Shown here one piece after another: positions 28,601-41,610 of a DNA stretch of 64,000 nt (the first letter of the stretch is position 1; the number at the start of each line of letters is the position of its first letter). The DNA is from Odiellus spinosus (Eukaryota > Arthropoda > Arachnida > Opiliones > Phalangiidae). Made by a program: the position numbers and the translations under genes. The stretch is taken from contig CAWUCO010000060.1 in the NCBI GenBank assembly GCA_963920705.1, positions 1,054,001 to 1,118,000 on the forward strand. The letters run 5' to 3'. A model generated the notes under the pieces. It did not search any database. It was not told the origin of the DNA and saw nothing but the letters and a program-made list of their open reading frames with translations.

Positions 28601-31600
28601 ATCTATACTTGGGAAATTTGTGGATCTATACTTGGGAAATTTGTAAATCTATACTTGGGAAATTTGTAAATCTATACTTGGGAAATTTTTAAATCTATAC
28701 TTGGGAAATTTTTAAATCTATACTTGGGAAATTTGTAAATCAATACTTGTGAAATTTGTAAAACTATACTTGGGAAATTTGTGGATCTATACTTGGGAAA
28801 TTTGTGGATCTATACTTTGGAAATTTGTAAATCTATACTTGGGAAATTTGTAAATCTATACTTGGTAAATTTGTAAATCTATACTTTGGAAATTTGTAAA
28901 TCTATACTTGGGAAATTTGTAAATCTATACTTGGGAAATTTGTAAATCTATACTTGGGAAATTTGTAAATCTATACTTGGGAAATTTGTGGATCTATACT
29001 TTGGAAATTAATGGATCTATACTTGGGAAATTTGTGGATCTATACTTGGGAAATTTTTAAATCTATACTTGGGAAATTTGTAAATCTATACTTTGGAAAT
29101 TTGTAAATCTATACTAGGGAAATTTGTAAATCTATACTTGGGAAATTTGTAAATCTATACTTGGGAAATTTGTAAATCTATACTTGGAAAATTTGTAAAT
29201 CTATACTTGGAAAATTTGTAAATCTATACTTGGGAAATTTGTGGATCTATACTTGGGAAATTTGTGGATCTATACTTGGGAAATTTGTGGATCTATACTT
29301 GGGAAATTTGTGGATCTATACTTGGGAAATTTGTAAATCTATACTTTTGAAATTTGTAAATCTATACTTGGAAAATTTGTAAATCTATACTTGGGAAATT
29401 TGTGGATCTATACTTTGGAAATTTGTATATTTATACTTGGGAAATTTGTAAATCTATACTTGGGAAATTTTTAAATCAATACTTGTGAAATTTGTGGATC
29501 TATACTTGGGAAATTTGTGGATCTATACTTTGGAAATTTGTAAATCTATACTTGGGAAATTTGTAAATCTATACTTGGGAAATTTGTAAATCTATACTTT
29601 GGAAATTTGTAAATCTATACTTGGGAAATTTGTAAATCTATACTTGGGAAATTTGTAAATCTATACTTGGGAAATTTGTAAATCTATACTTGGGAAATTT
29701 GTGGATCTATACTTTGGAAATTAATGGATCTATACTTGGGAAATTTGTGGATCTATACTTGGGAAATTTGTAAATCTATACTTGGGAAATTTGTAAATCT
29801 ATACTTGGGAAATTTGTAAATCTATACTTGGGAAATTTGTAAATCTATACTTGGGAAATTTGTAAATCTATACTTGGGAAATTTGTAAATCTATACTTGG
29901 GAAATTTGTAAATCTATACTTGGGAAATTTTTAAATTTATACTTGAGAAATTTGTAAATCTATACTTGGGAAATTTGTAAATCAATACTTGTGAAATTTG
30001 TAAAACTATACTTGGGAAATTTGTGGATCTATACTTGGGAAATTTGTGGATCTATACTTTGGAAATTTGTAAATCTATACTTGGGAAATTTGTAAATCTA
30101 TACTTGGGAAATTTGTAAATCTATACTTTGGAAATTTGTAAATCTATACTTGGGAAATTTGTAAATCTATACTTGGGAAATTTGTAAATCTATACTTGGG
30201 AAATTTGTAAATCTATACTTGGGAAATTTGTAAATCTATACTTGGGAAATTTGTGGATCTATACTTGGGAAATTTGTGGATCTATACTTGGGAAATTTGT
30301 GGATCTATACTTGGGAAATTTGTGGATCTATACTTGGGAAATTTGTAAATCTATACTTGGGAAATTTGTAAATCTATACTTGGGAAATTTGTAAATCTAT
30401 ACTTGGGAAATTTGTAAATCTATACTTGGGAAATTTGTAAATCTATACTTGGGAAATTTGTAAATCTATACTTGGGAAATTTGTTGATAAATACTTGGGA
30501 AATTTGTTTATAAATACTTGGGAAATTTGTGGATAAATACTTGGGAAATTTGTGGATAAATACTTGGGAAATTTGTGGATCTATACTTGGGAAATTTGTG
30601 GATCTATACTTTGGAAATTTGTAAATCTATACTTGGGAAATTTGTAAATCTATACTTGGGAAATTTGTAAATCTATACTTGGGAAATTTGTGGATCTATA
30701 CTTTGGAAATTAATGGATCTATACTTGGGAAATTTGTGGATCTATACTTGGGAAATTTGTAAATCTATACTTGGGAAATTTGTAAATCTATACTTGGGAA
30801 ATTTGTAAATCTATACTTGGGAAATTTGTAAATCTATACTTGGGAAATTTGTAAATCTATACTTGGGAAATTTGTAAATCTATACTTGGGAAATTTGTAA
30901 ATCTATACTTGGGAAATTTGTAAATCTATACTTGGGAAATTTTTAAATTTATACTTGAGAAATTTGTAAATCTAAACTTGGGAAATTTGTAAATCAATAC
31001 TTGTGAAATTTGTAAAACTATACTTGGGAAATTTGTGGATCTATACTTGGGAAATTTGTGGATCTATACTTTGGAAATTTGTAAATCTATACTTGGGAAA
31101 TTTGTAAATCTATACTTGGGAAATTTGTAAATCTATACTTTGGAAATTTGTAAATCTATACTTGGGAAATTTGTAAATCTATACTTGGGAAATTTGTAAA
31201 TCTATACTTGGGAAATTTGTAAATCTATACTTGGGAAATTTGTAAATCTATACTTGGGAAATTTGTAAATCTATACTTGGGAAATTTGTGGATCTATACT
31301 TGGGAAATTTGTGGATCTATACTTGGGAAATTTGTGGATCTATACTTGGGAAATTTGTGGATCTATACTTGGGAAATTTGTAAATCTATACTTGGGAAAT
31401 TTGTAAATCTATACTTGGGAAATTTGTAAATCTATACTTGGGAAATTTGTAAATCTATACTTGGGAAATTTGTAAATCTATACTTGGGAAATTTGTAAAT
31501 CTATACTTGGGAAATTTGTTGATAAATACTTGGGAAATTTGTTTATAAATACTTGGGAAATTTGTGGATAAATACTTGGGAAATTTGTGGATAAATACTT

Positions 31601-34290
31601 GGGAAATTTGTGGATCTATACTTGGGAAATTTGTGGATCTATACTTTGGAAATTTGTAAATCTATACTTGGGAAATTTGTGGATCTATACTTGGGAAATT
31701 TGTAAATCTATACTTGGGAAATTTGTAAATCTATACTTGGGAAATTTTTAAATCTATACTTGGGAAATTTGTAAATCAATACTTGTGAAATTTGTAAAAC
31801 TATACTTGGGAAATTTGTGGATCTATACTTGGGAAATTTGTGGATCTATACTTTGGAAATTTGTAAATCTATACTTGGGAAATTTGTAAATCTATACTTG
31901 GTAAATTTGTAAATCTATACTTTGGAAATTTGTAAATCTATACTTGGGAAATTTGTGGATCTATACTTGGGAAATTTTTAAATCTATACTTGGGAAATTT
32001 GTAAATCTATACTTTGGAAATTTGTAAATCTATACTAGGGAAATTTGTAAATCTATACTTGGGAAATTTGTAAATCTATACTTGGGAAATTTGTAAATCT
32101 ATACTTGGAAAATTTGTAAATCTATACTTGGAAAATTTGTAAATCTATACTTGGGAAATTTGTGGATCTATACTTGGGAAATTTGTGGATCTATACTTGG
32201 GAAATTTGTGGATCTATACTTGGGAAATTTGTGGATCTATACTTGGAAATTTGTGGATCTATACTTGGGAAATTTGTAAATCTATACTTTTGAAATTTGT
32301 AAATCTATACTTGGAAAATTTGTAAATCTATACTTGGGAAATTTGTGGATCTATACTTTGGAAATTTGTATATTTATACTTGGGAAATTTGTAAATCTAT
32401 ACTTGGGAAATTTTTAAATCAATACTTGTGAAATTTGTGGATCTATACTTGGGAAATTTGTGGATCTATACTTTGGAAATTTGTAAATCTATACTTGGGA
32501 AATTTGTAAATCTATACTTGGGAAATTTGTAAATCTATACTTTGGAAATTTGTAAATCTATACTTGGGAAATTTGTAAATCTATACTTGGGAAATTTGTA
32601 AATCTATACTTGGGAAATTTGTAAATCTATACTTGGGAAATTTGTGGATCTATACTTTGGAAATTAATGGATCTATACTTGGGAAATTTGTGGATCTATA
32701 CTTGGGAAATTTGTAAATCTATACTTGGGAAATTTGTAAATCTATACTTGGGAAATTTGTAAATCTATACTTGGGAAATTTGTAAATCTATACTTGGGAA
32801 ATTTGTAAATCTATACTTGGGAAATTTGTAAATCTATACTTGGGAAATTTGTAAATCTATACTTGGGAAATTTTTAAATTTATACTTGAGAAATTTGTAA
32901 ATCTATACTTGGGAAATTTGTAAATCAATACTTGTGAAATTTGTAAAACTATACTTGGGAAATTTGTGGATCTATACTTGGGAAATTTGTGGATCTATAC
33001 TTTGGAAATTTGTAAATCTATACTTGGGAAATTTGTAAATCTATACTTGGGAAATTTGTAAATCTATACTTTGGAAATTTGTAAATCTATACTTGGGAAA
33101 TTTGTAAATCTATACTTGGGAAATTTGTAAATCTATACTTGGGAAATTTGTAAATCTATACTTGGGAAATTTGTAAATCTATACTTGGGAAATTTGTGGA
33201 TCTATACTTGGGAAATTTGTGGATCTATACTTGGGAAATTTGTGGATCTATACTTGGGAAATTTGTGGATCTATACTTGGGAAATTTGTGGATCTATACT
33301 TGGGAAATTTGTAAATCTATACTTGGGAAATTTGTAAATCTATACTTGGGAAATTTGTAAATCTATACTTGGGAAATTTGTAAATCTATACTTGGGAAAT
33401 TTGTAAATCTATACTTGGGAAATTTGTAAATCTATACTTGGGAAATTTGTTGATAAATACTTGGGAAATTTGTTTATAAATACTTGGGAAATTTGTGGAT
33501 AAATACTTGGGAAATTTGTGGATCTATACTTGGGAAATTTGTGGATCTATACTTGGGAAATTTGTGGATCTATACTTGGGAAATTTGTGGATCTATACTT
33601 TGGAAATTTGTAAATCTATACTTGGGAAATTTGTGGATCTATACTTGGGAAATTTGTAAATCTATACTTGGGAAATTTGTAAATCTATACTTGGGAAATT
33701 TTTAAATCTATACTTGGGAAATTTGTAAATCAATACTTGTGAAATTTGTAAAACTATACTTGGGAAATTTGTGGATCTATACTTGGGAAATTTGTGGATC
33801 TATACTTTGGAAATTTGTAAATCTATACTTGGGAAATTTGTAAATCTATACTTGGGAAATTTGTAAATCTATACTTTGGAAATTTGTAAATCTATACTTG
33901 GGAAATTTGTAAATCTATACTTGGGAAATTTGTAAATCTATACTTGGGAAATTTGTAAATCTATACTTGGGAAATTTGTGGATATATACTTTGGAAATTA
34001 ATGGATCTATACTTGGGAAATTTGTGGATCTATACTTGGGAAATTTTTAAATCTATACTTGGGAAATTTGTAAATCTATACTTTGGAAATTTGTAAATCT
34101 ATACTTGGGAAATTTGTAAATCTATACTTGGGAAATTTGTAAATCTATACTTGGGAAATTTGTAAATCTATACTTGGGAAATTTGTGGATCTATACTTGG
34201 GAAATTTGTGGATCTATACTTGGGAAATTTGTAAATCTATACTTGGGAAATTTGTAATCTATACTTGGGAAATTTGTAAATCTATACTTG
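22700..34290. repeat. Higher-order repeat, 2.92 / 5.84 kb
   Basis: The actaggg marker occurs at 23273, 26193, 29112 and 32033, with spacings of 2,920, 2,919 and 2,921 bp. Pairs of these units form a larger repeat: gtttataaat monomers at 24666/30506 and 25701/31541 are 5,840 bp apart. Those at 27655/33472, the gatatata monomer at 28164/33981 and a 22-mer lacking one A at 28441/34258 are 5,817 bp apart. Offsets between the halves step by 22-23 bp, showing gain or loss of single monomers (for example a 22-mer present near 23480 and absent near 29320). The match ends near 28,474 and 34,290. Confidence 0.8.
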
Positions 34291-36900
34291 GGAAATTTGT
34301 AAATCTATACTTGGGAAATTTGTAAATCTATACTTGGGAAATTTGTAAATCTATACTTGGGAAATTTGTAAATTTATACTTGAGAAATTTGTAAATCTAT
34401 ACTTGGGAAATTTGTAAATCTATTCTTGGGAAATTTGTAAATCTATACTTGTGAAATTTGTAAAACTATACTTGGGAAATTTGTGGATCTATACTTTGGA
34501 AATTTGTAAATCTATACTTGGGAAATTTGTGGATCTATACTTGGGAAATTTGTAAATCTATACTTGGGAAATTTGTAAATCTATACTTGGGAAAATTTGT
34601 AAATCTATACTTGGGAAATTTGTAAATCTATACTTGGGAAATTTTTAAATCTATACTTGGGAAATTTGTAAATCAATACTTGTGAAATTTGTAAAACTAT
34701 ACTTGGGAAATTTGTGGATCTATACTTGGGAAATTTGTGGATCTATACTTTGGAAATTTGTAAATCCATACTTGGGAAATTTTTAAATCTATACTTGGGA
34801 AATTTGTGGATCTATACTTGGGAAATTTGTGGATCTATACTTGGGAAATTTGTAAATCTATACTTGGGAAATTTGTAAATCTATACTTGGGAAATTTGTA
34901 AATCTATACTTGGGAATTTTGTAAATCTATACTTTGGAAATTTGTAAATCTATACTTGGGAAATTTGTAAATCTATACTTGGGAAATTTGTAAATCTATA
35001 CTTGGGAAATTTGTAAATCTATACTTGGGAAATTTGTGGATCTATACTTGGGAAATTTGTGGATCTCTACTTGCGAAATTTGTGGATCTATACTTGGGAA
35101 ATTTGTAAATCTATACTTGGGAAATTTGTAAATCTATACTTGGGAAATTTGTAAATCTATACTTGGGAAATTTGTAAATCTATACTTGGGAAATTTGTAA
35201 ATCTATACTTGGGAAATTTGTAAATCTATACTTGGGAAATTTGTAAATCTATACTTGGGAAATTTGTAAATCTATACTTGGGAAATTTGTAAATCTATAC
35301 TTGGGAAATTTGTAAATCTATACTTGGGAATTTGTGGATCTATACTTTGGAAATTAATGGATCTATACTTGGGAAATTTGTGGATCTATACTTGGGAAAT
35401 TTGTCAATCTATACTTGGGAAATTTGTAAATCTATACTTGGGAAATTTGTAAATCTATACTTGGGAAATTTGTAAATCTATACTTGGGAAATTTGTAAAT
35501 CTATACTTGGGAAATTTGTAAATCTATACTTGGGAAATTTGTAAATCTATACTTGGGAAATTTGTAAATCTATACTTGGGAAATTTTTAAATTTATACTT
35601 GAGAAATTTGTAAATCTATACTTGGGAAATTTGTAAATCTATTCTTCGGAAATTTGTAAATCTATACTTGTGAAATTTGTAAAACTATACTTGGGAAATT
35701 TGTGGATCTATACTTTGGAAATTTGTAAATCTATACTTGGGAAATTTGTGGATCTATACTTGGGAAATTTGTAAATCTATACTTGGGAAATTTTTAAATC
35801 TATACTTGGGAAAATTTGTAAATCTATACTTGGGAAATTTGTAAATCTATACTTGGGAAATTTTTAAATCTATACTTGGGAAATTTGTAAATCAATACTT
35901 GTGAAATTTGTAAAACTATACTTGGGAAATTTGTGGATCTATACTTGGGAAATTTGTGGATCTATACTTTGGAAATTTGTAAATCTATACTCGGGAAATT
36001 TTTAAATCTATACTCGGGAAATTTGTGGATCTATACTTGGGAAATTTGTGGATCTATACTTGGGAAATTTGTAAATATATACTTGGGAAATTTGTAAATC
36101 TATACTTGGGAAATTTGTAAATCTATACTTGGGAAATTTGTAAATCTATACTTGGGAAATTTGTAAATCTATACTTGGGAAATTTTTAAATTTGTACTTG
36201 AGAAATTTGTAAATCTATACTTGGGAAATTTGTAAATCTATACTTGTGAAATTTGTAAAACTATACTTGGGAAATTTGTGGATCTATACTTGGGAAATTT
36301 GTGGATCTATACTTTGGAAATTTGTAAATCTATACTTGGCAAATTTGTGGATCTATACTTGGGAAATTTGTAAATCTATACTTGGGAAATTTGTAAATCT
36401 ATACTTGGGAATTTTGTAAATCTATACTTGGGAATTTTGTAAATCTATACTTTGGAAATTTGTAAATCTATACTTGGGAAATTTGTAAATCTATACTTGG
36501 GAAATTTGTAAATCTATACTTGGGAAATTTGTAAATCTATACTTGGGAAATTTGTAAATCTATACTTGGGAAATTTGTGGATCTATACTTGGGAAATTTG
36601 TGGATCTCTACTTGGGAAATTTGTGGATCTATACTTGGGAAATTTGTGGATCTATACTTGGGAAATTTGTAAATCTATACTTGGGAAATTTGTAAATCTA
36701 TACTTGGGAAATTTGTAAATCTATACTTGGGAAATTTGTAAATCTATACTTGGGAAATTTGTAAATCTATACTTGGGAAATTTGTAAATCTATACTTGGG
36801 AAATTTGTAAATCTATACTTGGGAAATTTGTAAATCTATACTTGGGAAATTTGTAAATCTATACTTGGGAAATTTGTTGATAAATACTTGAGAAATTTGT
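34291..36900. repeat. Higher-order repeat, 1.22-1.54 kb
   Basis: The tattctt monomers at 34421 and 35640 and gggaaaa monomers at 34591 and 35810 are 1,219 bp (53 monomers) apart. The ctctac monomers at 35065 and 36606 are 1,541 bp apart, so the second copy gained about 14 monomers. Gene content is nil. Confidence 0.65.
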
Positions 36901-37099
36901 GGATAAATACTTGGGAAATTTGTTTATAAATACTTGGGAAATTTGTGGATAAATACTTGGGAAATTTGTGGATCTATACTTGGGAAATTTGTGGATCTAT
37001 ACTTGGGAAATTTGTGGATCTATACTTTGGAAATTTGTGGATCTATACTTGGGAAATTTTTAAATCTATACTTGGGAAAATTTGTAAATCTATACTTGG

Positions 37100-39400
37100 G
37101 AAATTTGTAAATCTATACTTGGGAAATTTTTAAATCTATACTTGGGAAATTTGTAAATCAATACTTGTGAAATTTGTAAAACTATACTTGGGAAATTTGT
37201 GGATCTATACTTGGGAAATTTGTGGATCTATACTTTGGAAATTTGTAAATCTATACTTGGGAAATTTGTAAATCTATACTTGGGAAATTTGTAAATGTAT
37301 ACTTTGGAAATTTGTAAATCTATACTTGGGAAATTTGTAAATCTATACTTGGGAAATTTGTAAATCTATACTTGGGAAATTTGTAAATCTATACTTGGGA
37401 AATTTGTGGATCTATACTTTGGAAATTAATGGATCTATACTTGGGAAATTTGTGGATCTATACTTGGGAAATTTGTAAATCTATACTTGGGAAATTTGTA
37501 AATCTCTACTTGGGAAATTTGTAAATATATACTTGGGAAATTTGTAAATCTATACTTGGGAAATTTGTAAATCTATACTTGGGAAATTTGTAAATCTATA
37601 CTTGGGAAATTTTTAAATTTATACTTGAGAAATTTGTAAATCTATACTTGGGAAATTTGTAAATCAATACTTGTGAAATTTGTAAAACTATACTTGGGAA
37701 ATTTGTGGATCTATACTTGGGAAATTTGTGGATCTATACTTTGGAAATTTGTAAATCTATACTTGGGAAATTTGTAAATCTATACTTGGGAAATTTGTAA
37801 ATCTATACTTTGAAAATTTGTAAATCTATACTTGGGAAATTTGTAAATCTATACTTGGGAAATTTGTAAATCTATACTTGGGAAATTTGTAAATCTATAC
37901 TTGGGAAATTTGTAAATCTATACTTGGGAAATTTGTGGATCTATACTTGGGAAATTTGTGGATCTATACTTGGGAAATTTGTGGATCTATACTTGGGAAA
38001 TTTGTGGATCTATACTTGGGAAATTTGTGGATCTATACTTGGGAAATTTGTAAATCTATACTTGGGAAATTTGTAAATATATACTTGGGAAATTTGTAAA
38101 TCTATACTTGGGAAATTTGTAAATCTATACTTGGGAAATTTGTATATCTATACTTGGGAAATTTGTAAATCTTTACTTGGGAAATTTGTTGATAAATACT
38201 TGGGAAATTTGTGGATAAATACTTGGGAAATTTGTTTATAAATACTTGGGAAATTTGTGGATAAATACTTGGGAAATTTGTGGATCTATACTTGGGAAAT
38301 TTGTGGATCTATACTTGGGAAATTTGTGGATCTATACTTGGGAAATTTGTGGATCTATACTTTGGAAATTTGTAAATCTATACTTGGGAAATTTGTGGAT
38401 CTATACTTGGGAAATTTGTAAATCTATACTTGGGAAATTTGTAAATCTATACTTGGGAAAATTTGTAAATCTATACTTGGGAAATTTGGAAATCTATACT
38501 TGGGAAATTTTTAAATCTATACTTGGGAAATTTGTAAATCAATACTTGTGAAATTTGTAAAACTATACTTTGGAAATTTGTAAATCTATACTTGGGAAAT
38601 TTGTAAATCTATACTTGTGAAATTTGTAAATCTATGCTTTGGAAATTTGTAAATCTATACTTGAGAAATTTGTAAATCTATACTTGGGAAATTTGTAAAT
38701 CTATACTTGGGAAATTTGTAAATCTATACTTGGGAAATTTGTGGATCTATACTTTGGAAATTAATGGATCTATACTTGGGAAATTTGTGGATCTATACTT
38801 GGGAAATTGGTAAATCTATACTTGGGAAATTTGTAAATCTATACTTGGGAAATTTGTAAATCTATACTTGGAAAATTTGTAAATCTATACTTGGGAAATT
38901 TGTAAATCTATACTTGGGAAATTTGTAAATCTATACTTGGGAAATTTTTAAATTTATACTTGAGAAATTTGTAAATCTATACTTGGGAAATTTGTAAATC
39001 TATACTTGTGAAATTTGTAAAACTATACTTGGGAAATTTGTGGATCTATACTTTGGAAATTTGTAAATCTATACTTGGGAAATTTGTGGATCTATACTTG
39101 GGAAATTTGTAAATCTATACTTGGGAAAATGTGTAAATCTATACTTGGGAAATTTGTAAATCTATACTTGGGAAATTTTTAAATCTATACTTGGGAAATT
39201 TGTAAATCAATACTTGTGAAATTTGTAAAACTATACTTGGGAAATTTGTGAATCTATACTTGGGAAATTTGTGGATCTATACTTTGGAAATTTGTAAATT
39301 TATACTTGGGAAATTTTTAAATCTATACTTGGGAAATTTGTGGATCTATACTTGGGAAATTTGTGGATCTATACTTGGGAAATTTGTAAATATATACTTG
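37100..39400. repeat. Long-range copy, partner of 48.4-50.7 kb
   Basis: This 2.3 kb stretch reappears about 11.3 kb downstream in direct orientation. The ctttgaaaa monomers at 37808/49106 and the aaatatat monomers at 37523/48821 are 11,298 bp apart. The monomer cluster at 38246/49567 and the aatgtg monomer at 39129/50450 are 11,321 bp apart, one monomer more. The intervening 9 kb consists of other HOR types. Confidence 0.65.
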
Positions 39401-41610
39401 GGGAATTTGTAAATCTATACTTGGGAAATTTGTAAATCTATACTTGGGAAATTTGTAAATCTATACTTGGGAAATTTGTAAATCTATACTTGGGAAATTT
39501 GTAAATCTATACTTGGGAAATTTGTAAATCTATACTTGGGAAATTTGTGGATAAATACTTGGGAAATTTGTTTATAAATACTTGGGAAATTTGTGGATAA
39601 ATACTTGGGAAATTTGTGGATCTATACTTGGGAAATTTGTGGATCTATACTTGGGAAATTTGTGGATCTATACTTTGGAAATTTGTGGATCTATACTTGG
39701 GAAATTTGTAAATCTATACTTGGGAAATTTGTAAATCTATACTTGGGAAATTTTTAAATCTATACTTGGGAAATTTGTAAATCAATACTTGTGAAATTTG
39801 TAAAACTATACTTGGGAAATTTGTGGATCTATACTTGGGAAATTTGTGGATCTATACTTTGGAAATTTGTAAATCTATACTTGGGAAATTTGTAAATCTA
39901 TACTTGGGAAATTTGTAAATCTATACTTTGGAAATTTGTAAATCTATACTTGGGAAATTTGTAAATCTATACTTGGGAAATTTGTAAATCTATACTTGGG
40001 AAATTTGTAAATCTATACTTGGGAAATTTGTGGATCTATACTTTGGAAATTAATGGATCTATACTTGGGAAATTTGTGGATCTATACTTGGGAAATTTGT
40101 AAATCTATACTTGGGAAATTTGTAAATCTATACTTGGGAAATTTGTAAATCTATACTTGGGAAATTTGTAAATCTATACTTGGGAAATTTGTAAATCTAT
40201 ACTTGGGAAATTTGTAAATCTATACTTGGGAAATTTTTAAATTTATACTTGAGAAATTTGTAAATCTATACTTGGGAAATTTGTAAATCAATACTTGTGA
40301 AATTTGTAAAACTATACTTGGGAAATTTGTGGATCTATACTTGGGAAATTTGTGGATCTATACTTTGGAAATTTGTAAATCTATACTTGGGAAATTTGTA
40401 AATCAATACTTGTGAAATTTGTAAAACTATACTTGGGAAATTTGTGGATCTATACTTGGGAAATTTGTGGATCTATACTTTGGAAATTTGTAAATCTATA
40501 CTTGGGAAATTTTTAAATCTATACTCGGGAAATTTGTGGATCTATACTTGGGAAATTTGTGGATCTATACTTGGGAAATTTGTAAATATATACTTGGGAA
40601 ATTTGTAAATCTATACTTGGGAAATTTGTAAATCTATACTTGGGAAATTTGTAAATCTATACTTGGGAAATTTGTAAATCTATACTTGGGAAATTTGTAA
40701 ATCTATACTTGGGAAATTTGTAAATCTATACTTGGGAAATTTTTAAATTTGTACTTGAGAAATTTGTAAATCTATACTTGGGAAATTTGTAAATCTATAC
40801 TTGTGAAATTTGTAAAACTATACTTGGGAAATTTGTGGATCTATACTTGGGAAATTTGTGGATCTATACTTTGTAAATTTGTAAATTTATACTTGGCAAA
40901 TTTGTGGATCTATACTTGGGAAATTTGTAAATCTATACTTGGGAAATTTGTAAATCTATACTTGGGAATTTTGTAAATCTATACTTTGGAAATTTGTAAA
41001 TCTATACTTGGGAAATTTGTAAATCTATACTTGGGAAATTTGTAAATCTATACTTGGGAAATTTGTAAATCTATACTTGGGAAATTTGTAAATCTATACT
41101 TGGGAAATTTGTGGATCTATACTTGGGAAATTTGTGGATCTCTACTTGGGAAATTTGTGGATCTATACTTGGGAAATTTGTGGATCTATACTTGGGAAAT
41201 TTGTAAATCTATACTTGGGAAATTTGTAAATCTATACTTGGGAAATTTGTAAATCTATACTTGGGAAATTTGTAAATCTATACTTGGGAAATTTGTAAAT
41301 CTATACTTGGGAAATTTGTAAATCTATACTTGGGAAATTTGTAAATCTATACTTGGGAAATTTGTAAATCTATACTTGGGAAATTTGTAAATCTATACTT
41401 GGGAAATTTGTTGATAAATACTTGGGAAATTTGTGGATAAATACTTGGGAAATTTGTTTATAAATACTTGGGAAATTTGTGGATAAATACTTGGGAAATT
41501 TGTGGATCTATACTTGGGAAATTTGTGGATCTATACTTGGGAAATTTGTGGATCTATACTTTGGAAATTTGTGGATCTATACTTGGGAAATTTGTAAATC
41601 TATACTTGGG

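Noticed and set aside
38246..38551. Open frames of 60-100 codons across the satellite, rich in G-N-L-W-I-Y-T-W-E type repeats (also at 1951, 11611, 19115, 36945, 49567, 61307 and others).
   Set aside because: A 23 bp monomer cycles through all three frames, so three monomers give a 23-residue periodic peptide that stays open only where gtggat monomers avoid the TAA in gtaaat. Several start at TTG rather than ATG. Nothing indicates selection on protein.
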